A DNA stretch of 5,072 nucleotides from an uncultured Oscillospiraceae bacterium. Lineage in GTDB: Bacteria; Bacillota; Clostridia; Oscillospirales; Acutalibacteraceae. The notes beneath the pieces were generated by a model, which saw only the letters and a program-made list of their open reading frames with translations, ran no database searches and was not told the DNA's origin. The translations under genes were made by a program, and so were the position numbers. Positions 1-5,072 of the stretch are shown here, one piece after another. Every line of letters begins with the position of its first letter. Position 1 is the stretch's first letter. Where the stretch lies: the NCBI GenBank assembly GCA_902461995.1, contig CABQAA010000180.1:1-5072 (forward strand), written 5' to 3'.

Positions 1-2
1 CG

Positions 3-1358
3 TCCCTGGAGCGGGAGCTGCGTTCGGAGCTGACCGACCGGGCCAGCACCGCGGCCATCGGGGTGTTTTCGGTCAATCTGCGCCAGCTGCTCATGCAGCC
101 GCCCGTCAAAGGAAAAGTCGCCCTGGGCCTCGACCCCGGCTATCGGACCGGCTGCAAAACCGCCGTGGTCGACGCGACGGGCAAGGTCTTGGATACCGGG
201 GTGATTTATCCCGCGCCTCCCCATAAAAAAATCGAACAGGCCAAGGAGCTGTTGAAGGATTGGGTGCGGCGGTACGGCATCCAGATCGTCGCCATCGGCA
301 ACGGCACCGCGTCTCACGAAACCGAGGTCTTCGCCGCCGACCTACTGCGGGAGCTGAAGGCGGAGGGTTACGCGGACATCGCTTACATGGTGGTCAGCGA
401 AGCGGGCGCCTCGGTCTATTCCGCCTCCAAACTGGCGGCGGAGGAATTCCCGGAATACGATGTGTCCCTGCGTTCGGCCGTTTCGATCGCCCGCCGGCTG
501 CAGGATCCGCTGGCGGAGCTGGTGAAAATCGACCCGAAAGCCATCGGCGTGGGTCAATACCAGCACGACATGCCGCCCGCACAGCTCTCGGATGCCCTCG
601 ACGGCGTGGTGGAGGACTGCGTCAACGCCGTCGGCGTTGACGTCAACACGGCGTCGGTGCCCCTACTCGCCCGGGTGGCCGGAATCAGCGGAACGGTGGC
701 GAAAAACATGGTGGCTTACCGTGAGGAAAACGGGGAGTTTACCACCCGCGCCCAGTTTAAGAAGGTGCCGAAGCTCGGACCCAAAGCGTTCGAGCAGTGC
801 GCGGGCTTTCTGCGGGTGCCGGAGAGCCGGAATCTTCTCGATCACACCGGGGTCCATCCTGAGAGCTACGACGCGGCCGAACGTCTGCTCGCGCTTTGCG
901 GGCTGACCCTTGAAAAGGTACGGGTCGAGGGGGCCCTTCTCGAAAAAGCCGTGCAGGACAAGGGCGAGGAGGCTCTCGCGGCAGAAATCGGCGTGGGTGT
1001 CCCCACGCTGCACGACATCGTGTCGGAGCTCAGCCGTCCGGGCCGCGATCCCCGGGACGAGCTGCCTCCGCCTCTGCTCAGAACCGACGTCATGGGTATG
1101 GAGGATTTGAAGCCGGGCATGGAGCTGACCGGCACCGTCCGGAACGTGATCGACTTCGGTGCCTTTGTCGACATCGGGGTGCATCAGGACGGCCTGGTGC
1201 ATATCTCCCGGATCACCCGCCGGTTTATCAAACATCCCTCCGAGGTGCTCAAGGTGGGTGACGTAGTCAAGGTTTGGGTGCTGAGTGTGGATGTGGATAA
1301 GAAGCGGATCGGGCTAACGATGCTCTCGCCGGCAGAGGATGCGTCTGCCAAATCCTGA
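3..1358 (+). CDS. tex: Tex family RNA-binding transcription accessory protein (5' end cut by window edge)
   Basis: Tex is a cytoplasmic nucleic-acid-binding protein related to eukaryotic Spt6 and linked to transcription and RNA metabolism. The frame is open from base 3, so this is the last 451 residues of a protein usually about 715-780 long; the N-terminal helical part lies outside the window. In order, numbering the visible fragment: a YqgF/RNase H-like domain starting near residue 37 with GLDPGYRTG (Asp44) and GNGTASHETE (99-108); VGQYQHD (183-189); tandem helix-hairpin-helix segments (about 198-272, ending in KVPKLGPKAFEQCAGFLRV); DHTGVHPESY (280-289); and a C-terminal S1 RNA-binding domain (about 369-442, with GAFVDIGVHQDGLVHIS). 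A GTG at 63 is only an internal codon, because the coding similarity (SLERELRSEL) continues upstream of it. The TGA stop is followed 27 bases later by the nitroreductase gene. Family identity is very secure; the exact cellular role in this organism is not shown by sequence. Confidence 0.96.
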   Translation, partial: SLERELRSELTDRASTAAIGVFSVNLRQLLMQPPVKGKVALGLDPGYRTGCKTAVVDATGKVLDTGVIYPAPPHKKIEQAKELLKDWVRRYGIQIVAIGNGTASHETEVFAADLLRELKAEGYADIAYMVVSEAGASVYSASKLAAEEFPEYDVSLRSAVSIARRLQDPLAELVKIDPKAIGVGQYQHDMPPAQLSDALDGVVEDCVNAVGVDVNTASVPLLARVAGISGTVAKNMVAYREENGEFTTRAQFKKVPKLGPKAFEQCAGFLRVPESRNLLDHTGVHPESYDAAERLLALCGLTLEKVRVEGALLEKAVQDKGEEALAAEIGVGVPTLHDIVSELSRPGRDPRDELPPPLLRTDVMGMEDLKPGMELTGTVRNVIDFGAFVDIGVHQDGLVHISRITRRFIKHPSEVLKVGDVVKVWVLSVDVDKKRIGLTMLSPAEDASAKS

Positions 1359-1385
1359 CGTGTACTGAAAGAAAGAGGGATGACG

Positions 1386-2102
1386 ATGACTCTGCTGGAA
1401 GCGATGGATATCCGCTGTTCCCGCCGCAGTTATATCGGTACGCCGCTGGAGAGTACATTCCTGGAAGAAGCCCGCCGGACGGTGCGGGAGATCAACGCGG
1501 CCTCCGGTCTGTCGTTCACTCTCGTGGAGGATGCCAAGGCCGCGTTTGCCTCTGTGTGGAAAACGGGGGGACTGTTTTCGGGCGTCCGGTCGATCCTGAT
1601 GGCCAAAGGTCCCGCGGATGACCCTCATCTGTTTGAAAAAGTCGGGCACGAGGGAGAGCGGTTTGTTCTGGAAATGACCAGGCTGGGACTTGGAACCTGC
1701 TGGGTCGGCGCGACCTTCGATGAGAAGACGCTGCCGGTGCCGGAAGGGGAACGTCTCGTCTGCGTGATTCCGGTCGGTCCGGTGCCGGCAGAACCGACAG
1801 CCAAGGAACAGATGATCCGGAAAACTCTGCGGGGAAAAGGACGTTCCCTCGAAAGCCGGTATGAGGTGTCCGGGACGGTTCCCGCTTGGTTTTACCGCGG
1901 GATGGACGCTGTCGGAAAGGCACCGAGCGCCCGGAACACGCAAAAGGCGGGTTTTTCCTGCCGGGACGGGCGTGTGACGGCCTCCATTCCGGACGATTAC
2001 CGGTTTGACCTGGTGGATCTCGGGATCGCCAAGCTCCATTTCGAAATCGCGGCCGGCGGACAGTTCGAAATGGGAAATGGGAGCGTATTTTCACAAACTT
2101 AA
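1386..2102 (+). CDS. Nitroreductase family protein (TM1586-type putative FMN oxidoreductase)
   Basis: A probable FMN-dependent NAD(P)H oxidoreductase of the nitroreductase superfamily, cytoplasmic, 238 residues. Visible motifs: SRRSY near the N terminus (12-16), typical of the FMN-phosphate-binding arginines; GHEGERFVLEMTRLGLGTCW (88-107), matching the family's helix and Gly-rich segment; then KAPSARNTQ (178-186) and DLGIAKLHFEIAA (211-223). The APSxxNxQ element is normally near the N terminus of classical nitroreductases. Finding it in the second half fits the TM1586 subfamily, in which the halves look like a rearranged or pseudo-dimeric fold. Two ATG codons lie two codons apart, at 1380 and 1386. 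The Shine-Dalgarno AGAGGG (1374-1379) abuts the first but sits 6 bases before the second, so 1386 is preferred. The short gap after tex suggests co-transcription, and an intrinsic terminator follows. The substrate cannot be told from sequence. Confidence 0.88.
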   Translation: MTLLEAMDIRCSRRSYIGTPLESTFLEEARRTVREINAASGLSFTLVEDAKAAFASVWKTGGLFSGVRSILMAKGPADDPHLFEKVGHEGERFVLEMTRLGLGTCWVGATFDEKTLPVPEGERLVCVIPVGPVPAEPTAKEQMIRKTLRGKGRSLESRYEVSGTVPAWFYRGMDAVGKAPSARNTQKAGFSCRDGRVTASIPDDYRFDLVDLGIAKLHFEIAAGGQFEMGNGSVFSQT

Positions 2103-2112
2103 TTTTGGCAAG

Positions 2113-2157
2113 AAAATCTGGCCAGCACAGCGTTCGTTTGTGTCGGCCGGATTTTTT
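2113..2157 (+). terminator. Intrinsic terminator after the tex-nitroreductase unit
   Basis: An 11-bp stem pairs AAAATCTGGCC (2113-2123) with GGCCGGATTTT (2145-2155), including one G-U pair. Inside it, CACA (2126-2129) can pair with TGTG (2139-2142). The descending arm runs straight into a six-T tract (2152-2157). It starts 10 bases after the nitroreductase stop. The A-run on the ascending side means it could also act on the other strand, but no reverse-strand gene is seen to need this. Confidence 0.85.
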
Positions 2158-2165
2158 GCTATAAT
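2138..2165 (+). promoter_or_regulatory. Extended -10 promoter P1 upstream of nadA
   Basis: A perfect TATAAT (2160-2165) is preceded by TGC, giving an extended -10 (TGn-TATAAT). The best -35 is the weak TTGTGT (2138-2143) at 16-bp spacing, which fits an extended -10 promoter that does not need a good -35. It lies inside the descending arm of the terminator of the previous unit. Transcription would start near 2172 and give a leader of about 180 bases before nadA. The call rests on the sequence match only. Confidence 0.65.
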
Positions 2166-2199
2166 GAGAAAAATATTTACAAGTCAAAGGAAAGGCTTG

Positions 2200-2301
2200 A
2201 TGAATCCCCACGGATTTTTTAAAGCGGAGGAGTCTCCCAGCCGGCATCGGCAAAGGAATCCGGACGTGTCCCGTCATCCGCCCCTTGTTGCAGGCGGATA
2301 A
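2200..2301 (+). CDS. Possible 33-residue leader ORF before nadA
   Basis: An ATG at 2200 follows a purine-rich AAAGGAAAGG (2186-2195) with 4 bases between, a plausible ribosome binding site. The frame encodes 33 residues (MNPHGFFKAEESPSRHRQRN, then a Pro/His-containing end VSRHPPLVAGG) and stops at TAA, 48 bases before the nadA ATG. No recognisable family, signal peptide or run of regulatory codons is seen. It would be present only on transcripts from the distal promoter P1. It may equally be a chance reading frame in an untranslated leader. Confidence 0.2.
   Translation: MNPHGFFKAEESPSRHRQRNPDVSRHPPLVAGG
2276..2299. repeat. Perfect 7-bp inverted repeat over the second nadA promoter
   Basis: ATCCGCC (2276-2282) and GGCGGAT (2293-2299) are exact reverse complements separated by 10 bases. 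The loop holds the -35 hexamer TTGTTG, and the right arm lies in the promoter spacer. It could be a repressor operator or, in RNA from P1, a hairpin; no T-tract follows, so it is not a terminator. I do not recognise a known NiaR or NrtR site here. Confidence 0.45.
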
Positions 2302-2313
2302 ATATGGTATACT
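2285..2313 (+). promoter_or_regulatory. Proximal promoter P2 for nadA
   Basis: TATACT (2308-2313) is preceded by TGG, giving an extended -10. TTGTTG (2285-2290) sits 17 bp upstream as a partial -35. Transcription would begin near 2320, about 30 bases before the nadA ATG. This also argues against the upstream GTG codon at 2314, which would lie ahead of the transcript start, as the nadA start. Confidence 0.65.
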
Positions 2314-2349
2314 GTGCACAAGAAACAGGAAGCAGAAAGGGTGTCGCAT

Positions 2350-3285
2350 ATGGTGGAGCCTCGGAACATAGCGGACATGCAAGAGGCCGTTCGCAGCTTG
2401 AAAAAGGAACAGGATGTCTGTATATTGGCGCACAGTTATGAAGCGCGTGAAATTGCGGAAGTCGCCGATTTTACGGGGGATTCGTTCCAGTTGAGCGTCA
2501 TGGCCAGCCGAGCCCCGCAGAAAACCCTGCTGCTCTGCGGGGTCCGGTTCATGGCGGAAACGGCGAAGCTGCTGTCGCCGGACAAAACCGTGCTTCTGGC
2601 GAATCCGGTGGCGGGCTGCCCGATGGCCGAACAGTTTTCCCCTGAGGATGTCCGGCGCTATAAAGAGGCCAATCCGGGGGTGCCGGTTGTGGCTTATGTC
2701 AACACCACGGCGGCACTGAAAACCGTCTGTGACGTCTGTGTCACATCCTCATCGGCGGTCCAGATCGTCCGCAGCCTGCCGCAGAAAAAGCTGCTGTTTA
2801 TTCCGGACTGCCACCTTGGGCACTATGTGCAGACCATGGCCCCGGACAAAGACATCGAACTATTTTCGGGCGGCTGCCCGATTCACGGCGCCGTTTCGGC
2901 CGAAGAGGTCGCCCTGGCCAGGGCCGCCCATCCGAAGGCGCTGCTGCTGGTCCACCCGGAGTGTTCGCCCGCCGTGGTGGAGATGGCGGATTTCGTCGGT
3001 TCCACCTCCGCCATCATGGACTACGCGAAAAAAAGCGAGGAACGAGAATTCCTCATCGGGACGGAGATCAGCATCGCTGAGCATCTGCAATACGACTGTC
3101 CGGGCAAACGGTTTTATCCGCTGACCACCCGCCTGATTTGTCCGGACATGAAAGCCACCACCCTCGCGGACGTGTACGCGCTGCTGGCGGGGGAAACGGA
3201 CCGCGCCGAGTGCGAAATCGTCCTTGACGCCGACACTCTCCGGCAGGCCCGCCGCTGTATCGATGAAATGATCCGGCTGGGGTAA
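2350..3285 (+). CDS. nadA: Quinolinate synthase NadA
   Basis: NadA condenses iminoaspartate with dihydroxyacetone phosphate to give quinolinate, the committed step of de novo NAD synthesis; it is a cytoplasmic [4Fe-4S] enzyme. The 311-residue length fits the short form typical of Thermotoga and many Clostridia. Visible features: LAHSYE (26-31, His28 and Tyr30), GDSFQLS (43-49), AGCPMA (Cys90), AYVNTT (115-120), PDCHLGHYV (152-160), GGCPIH (Cys176), HPEC (202-205, Glu204), VGSTS (216-220), GTEI (237-240) and RLICPDMK (Cys264). Cys90, Cys176 and Cys264 align with the three cluster ligands of the family. The frame opens at GTG 2314, but ATG 2350 is preferred: AAAGGG (2336-2341) sits 8 bases before it, and 2314 precedes the likely transcript start. 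tcdA follows 44 bases later with no terminator between. The usual partners nadB and nadC are not adjacent. Extra cysteines (127, 130, 154, 205) are not expected to be cluster ligands. Confidence 0.95.
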   Translation: MVEPRNIADMQEAVRSLKKEQDVCILAHSYEAREIAEVADFTGDSFQLSVMASRAPQKTLLLCGVRFMAETAKLLSPDKTVLLANPVAGCPMAEQFSPEDVRRYKEANPGVPVVAYVNTTAALKTVCDVCVTSSSAVQIVRSLPQKKLLFIPDCHLGHYVQTMAPDKDIELFSGGCPIHGAVSAEEVALARAAHPKALLLVHPECSPAVVEMADFVGSTSAIMDYAKKSEEREFLIGTEISIAEHLQYDCPGKRFYPLTTRLICPDMKATTLADVYALLAGETDRAECEIVLDADTLRQARRCIDEMIRLG

Positions 3286-3329
3286 GAAGTCTCTGCCGGA
3301 TACAGGACGCAGGAGAGGGAGGAATCGCG

Positions 3330-4049
3330 ATGGAAGACCCGTTTTCCCGTGCCCGGATGCTGCTGGGGGATACGGCGATGGACACACTGAAAAACGCTTC
3401 TGTGGCGGTTTTCGGCCTGGGCGGCGTCGGAGGTGCGGCGGCGGAGGCGCTCGGCCGCGCGGGAATCGGCCGTCTGGATCTTTTTGATCCGGACCGGGTC
3501 GCCCTGTCCAATCTGAACCGGCAGCTGGCCGCCCTGCACAGCACGGTCGGGCGGCTGAAGGCGGATGTGATGCGGGACCGGCTGCTAGATATTCATCCCG
3601 AGGCAGCTGTCACAGCCCGCCCACTTTTTTATGCGGCGGACAACGCCGATGAGGTGGATTTGTCGGGGTATGCGTATATCGTCGACGCGATCGACACCGT
3701 CACCTCCAAGCTGCTTCTCGCGGAGCGGGCCCGGGACGCGGGGGTGCCGCTCATCAGCTGTATGGGGACCGGCAACAAACTCGACCCGTCCCTTCTGCGG
3801 GTGGCCGACATCGCGGACACCCGGGTCTGCCCGCTCGCCCGCGTCATGCGCCGCGAGCTGAAAAAGCGGGGGATTCTCCATCTCAAGGTCGTGTATTCCG
3901 AGGAACCGCCGCTGACACCGCTTGTCCTAGAGAATCCGGAGGCCGGGTCCTCCCGTCGCCAGACGCCCGGCAGCGTGTCGTTCGTGCCGCCGGCGGCGGG
4001 CTTTTTGCTGGCATCCGCCGTGGTGCGGGATCTCGTGGGTATCCGCTAA
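3330..4049 (+). CDS. tcdA: tRNA threonylcarbamoyladenosine dehydratase TcdA (ThiF/MoeB superfamily)
   Basis: TcdA (CsdL/YgdL) uses ATP to dehydrate t6A at position 37 of ANN-decoding tRNAs to the cyclic form ct6A, improving decoding; it is an E1-like cytoplasmic enzyme. The 239 residues show a nucleotide-binding Rossmann motif GLGGVGG (29-35) followed by AEALGRAGIG, then LFDPD (51-55) and SNLNRQ (60-65, with the adenylation Arg), VDAIDT (118-123), SCMGTGNKLDP (143-153) and the TcdA-type block VCPLARVMRRELKKRGI (166-182). PGSVSFVPPAAGFLLA (214-229) closes the family core. These separate it from ThiF, MoeB and HesA, as does its lack of a rhodanese domain. GGGAGGA (3317-3323) lies 6 bases before the ATG, supporting this start. 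It probably shares the nadA transcript. No terminator immediately follows; the next strong hairpin is about 230 bases downstream. Confidence 0.94.
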   Translation: MEDPFSRARMLLGDTAMDTLKNASVAVFGLGGVGGAAAEALGRAGIGRLDLFDPDRVALSNLNRQLAALHSTVGRLKADVMRDRLLDIHPEAAVTARPLFYAADNADEVDLSGYAYIVDAIDTVTSKLLLAERARDAGVPLISCMGTGNKLDPSLLRVADIADTRVCPLARVMRRELKKRGILHLKVVYSEEPPLTPLVLENPEAGSSRRQTPGSVSFVPPAAGFLLASAVVRDLVGIR

Positions 4050-4065
4050 AGAATCCGGACGATAG

Positions 4066-4277
4066 AAACGAAGGGGTTCACGGCCGCGTCCGGACGATTG
4101 GTATCTGGTTTACAGTCGGGAAACCGGAGGACGGCTGCTGCGCAGCACCACGCGCCTGACGGAGGAAGAGGCGGTTTTATCGATGCGCAGCTGTGGAACG
4201 GCCGCTGTTTCCTGGGGCCCCTTGCCGTACACACCGCCGGCGGGGCTGCCGCACAGGGAACGGAACATAAAAAGACC
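4066..4277 (+). pseudogene. Possible decayed coding remnant after tcdA
   Basis: One reading frame from 4066 has no start codon before 4183, yet reads DDWYLVYSRETGGRLLRSTT followed by RLTEEEAVLS (4093-4182), which has the composition of real protein rather than noise. Near 4170-4180 the +2 frame takes over plausibly with FIDAQLWNGRCFLGPLAVHT. This would fit an ORF that lost its start and suffered a frameshift. I do not recognise a family, and no ribosome binding site fits. Longer frames in this interval on both strands look like shadows: Arg/Pro/Ala-rich and running through the terminator hairpin. The remnant reading is tentative, and the interval may be non-coding. Confidence 0.22.
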
Positions 4278-4318
4278 AACCGGGCGTCCCCATATGACGG
4301 AGACGCCCGGTTATTTAT
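4278..4318. terminator. Strong symmetrical hairpin, probable bidirectional terminator
   Basis: AACCGGGCGTC (4278-4288) and GACGCCCGGTT (4302-4312) form a perfect 11-bp GC-rich stem with a 13-base loop. On the + strand it is followed by TTATTTAT, a weak U-tract; on the - strand it is followed by GGTCTTTTTATG, a better one. Its position makes it the likely end of the nadA-tcdA transcript and insulates the ABC transporter promoter downstream. Confidence 0.72.
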
Positions 4319-4439
4319 GGAGGATGGGCATTCAGCCGCAGCAGCCCCACACAACAAGAAAGTGGTCGATGTATTCGCTGCGGGTATATGGTATCGAAAT
4401 GTAAGGTTCCGCCGGCCTTTATGCCGAATTGTGAAAAGG
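4319..4439. other. Intergenic stretch with no recognised gene
   Basis: About 120 bases between the hairpin terminator and the ABC transporter promoter. It is less GC-rich than the surrounding genes. I see no RNA gene, no credible ORF with a ribosome binding site and no clear repeat. Confidence 0.5.
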
Positions 4440-4468
4440 TTGACAAGCAGATTCGTGGCCGGTATACT
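4440..4468 (+). promoter_or_regulatory. Near-consensus sigma-70/sigma-A promoter of the ABC transporter gene
   Basis: A perfect -35 TTGACA (4440-4445), a 17-bp spacer and TATACT (4463-4468, five of six matches to TATAAT). Transcription should start near 4475, leaving a leader of about 42 bases. This is the best full -35/-10 pair in the window. Confidence 0.85.
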
Positions 4469-4475
4469 GAACAGG

Positions 4476-4495
4476 AACACCGGAGGATCCGGGTT
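4476..4495 (+). repeat. Short leader hairpin/palindrome downstream of the ABC promoter
   Basis: CCGGA (4480-4484) and TCCGG (4488-4492) are reverse complements around a 3-base loop. With one bulged A, the stem can extend by AAC/GTT (4476-4478 with 4493-4495). It begins at the predicted transcript start, so it could be an operator half-site pair or a 5' stem that stabilises mRNA. It is short enough to be chance. Confidence 0.3.
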
Positions 4496-4516
4496 ACGGG
4501 AAAGGGAGGTTCGCCC

Positions 4517-5072
4517 ATGGGATTATCTGTTCAACAGGTGAGCAAGACGTTCGGGGAGCGGAAGGCCGTGGATGCCATCAGCTTTTCGATTGACGAGCCG
4601 GGTGTATTCGGGCTGATTGGCACGAACGGCGCCGGTAAGACCACGACCATCCGCATGATCCTCGGAGTTTTAAGCCGGGATGAGGGGGAGATCACCTGGA
4701 ACGGCGGTCCCCTGAACCGGGACACCGTGCGATTCGGCTATATGCCGGAAGAGCGGGGGATCTATCCCAAGGTCAAGGTGCACGAGCAGCTCGTGTATTT
4801 CGGAGAGCTACGCGGCATGACCGCCCGGGCGGCGTCCGCTGCAGCCGACCGCTGGCTGGAACGCCTCGGCATCACCGAATATAAGAATTATCTCGCGGAG
4901 AAACTGTCCAAGGGCAATCAGCAGAAAGTGCAGTTGATCGCCACCATCCTCCACGACCCGGAGCTGATTTTTCTCGACGAACCCTTCAGCGGCCTGGATC
5001 CGATCAACACCGACGTATTCAAAAGCGTCATCGGCGAGCTGATCGCCGCGGGCAAATACATCGTCATGTCCA
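4517..5072 (+). CDS. ABC transporter ATP-binding protein, NatA/YhaQ-like (3' end cut by window edge)
   Basis: The nucleotide-binding subunit of an ABC transporter, probably an exporter of the NatA/YhaQ type that pairs with an ABC-2 membrane permease at the inner face of the membrane. The first 185 residues are visible: Walker A GTNGAGKT (35-42); FGYMPEERGIYP (73-84), in which Glu78 stands where the Q-loop glutamine usually is, a variant common in this subfamily; signature LSKGNQQKV (130-138) instead of LSGGQ; Walker B LIFLDEP (150-156); and D-loop SGLDP (158-162). The H-loop His and any C-terminal DUF4162-like extension are beyond the edge. GGGAGG (4504-4509) sits 7 bases before the ATG. A near-consensus promoter lies directly upstream, so this starts a new transcription unit; the permease is expected next, outside the window. 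The substrate (for NatA-like systems sodium or a drug) cannot be inferred here. Confidence 0.93.
   Translation, partial: MGLSVQQVSKTFGERKAVDAISFSIDEPGVFGLIGTNGAGKTTTIRMILGVLSRDEGEITWNGGPLNRDTVRFGYMPEERGIYPKVKVHEQLVYFGELRGMTARAASAAADRWLERLGITEYKNYLAEKLSKGNQQKVQLIATILHDPELIFLDEPFSGLDPINTDVFKSVIGELIAAGKYIVMS

Noticed and set aside
663..1235. A 190-codon - strand frame inside tex.
   Set aside because: It is antisense to the conserved helix-hairpin-helix and S1 regions of Tex and has no motif of its own.
2314..2349. An upstream GTG (2314) as the nadA start, adding 12 residues.
   Set aside because: It lies immediately after the P2 -10 element, ahead of the likely transcript start. ATG 2350 has a well-spaced Shine-Dalgarno and gives the usual family length.
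1516..2433. A 305-codon - strand frame opposite the nitroreductase gene and the nadA leader.
   Set aside because: The product is Arg/Pro/Ser-rich with no family features and lies antisense to a well-supported gene, a terminator and two promoters.
4054..4098. TCCGGACGAT repeated at 4054-4063 and 4089-4098, and again inside the nitroreductase gene at 1988-1997.
   Set aside because: A few shared 10- to 11-mers are expected by chance in 5 kb of GC-rich sequence, and the flanks show no further similarity.
4136..4147. Perfect 12-base palindrome TGCTGCGCAGCA.
   Set aside because: It has no loop, T-tract or promoter nearby and is within what GC-rich sequence can produce by chance.
4046..4480. A 144-codon - strand frame across the tcdA-ABC gap.
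   Set aside because: Its product is rich in Ala, Pro, Arg and Cys with no recognisable motif. It crosses the hairpin and the promoter and looks like a shadow frame in GC-rich DNA.
4098..4541. A 147-codon + strand frame starting at TTG and overlapping the ABC transporter start.
   Set aside because: It has no suitable ribosome binding site, runs straight through the terminator hairpin and the strong promoter, and overlaps the well-supported ABC gene in another frame.
1..5072. tRNA or rRNA genes, CRISPR arrays, insertion sequences or phage attachment sites.
   Set aside because: No cloverleaf, rRNA-like sequence, regularly spaced repeats, transposase coding or terminal inverted repeats were seen on either strand.

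Overview
The window comes from a GC-rich, compactly organised bacterial chromosome with every confident gene on the + strand. The gene set and protein style suggest a Gram-positive anaerobe of the Clostridia, possibly an Oscillospiraceae/Ruminococcaceae-like lineage. The evidence is Bacillus/Clostridium-type Tex, a TM1586-type nitroreductase, a short oxygen-sensitive type of NadA, a Clostridia-like TcdA, a NatA/YhaQ-type ABC ATPase and strong AGGAGG-like ribosome binding sites. This taxonomic placement is inference.

Layout: (1) 3-1358, the C-terminal part of the RNA-binding transcription factor Tex, cut by the left edge. (2) 1386-2102, a nitroreductase-family flavoprotein 27 bases downstream and probably co-transcribed with tex. 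(3) 2103-2349, a regulatory interval with an intrinsic terminator, a perfect extended -10 promoter overlapping that terminator, a possible short leader ORF, a small hairpin with a U-tract, and a second extended -10 promoter whose -35 lies in the loop of an inverted repeat. (4) 2350-3285, nadA (quinolinate synthase), followed after 44 bases by (5) 3330-4049, tcdA (tRNA t6A dehydratase); these probably form one transcript. (6) 4050-4516, a gap of about 467 bases without a convincing intact gene. It holds a stretch that reads like decayed coding sequence, a strong symmetrical hairpin terminator, and a near-consensus sigma-70 promoter. (7) 4517-5072, the start of an ABC transporter ATPase, cut by the right edge.

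The genes are mostly housekeeping: RNA/transcription maintenance, flavin redox chemistry, de novo NAD synthesis, tRNA modification and transport. I see no mobile element, CRISPR array, tRNA or rRNA, and no clear new biological system. The parts most worth a second look are the layered control region ahead of nadA, the nadA-tcdA pairing without nadB or nadC, and the possible gene remnant between tcdA and the ABC transporter.
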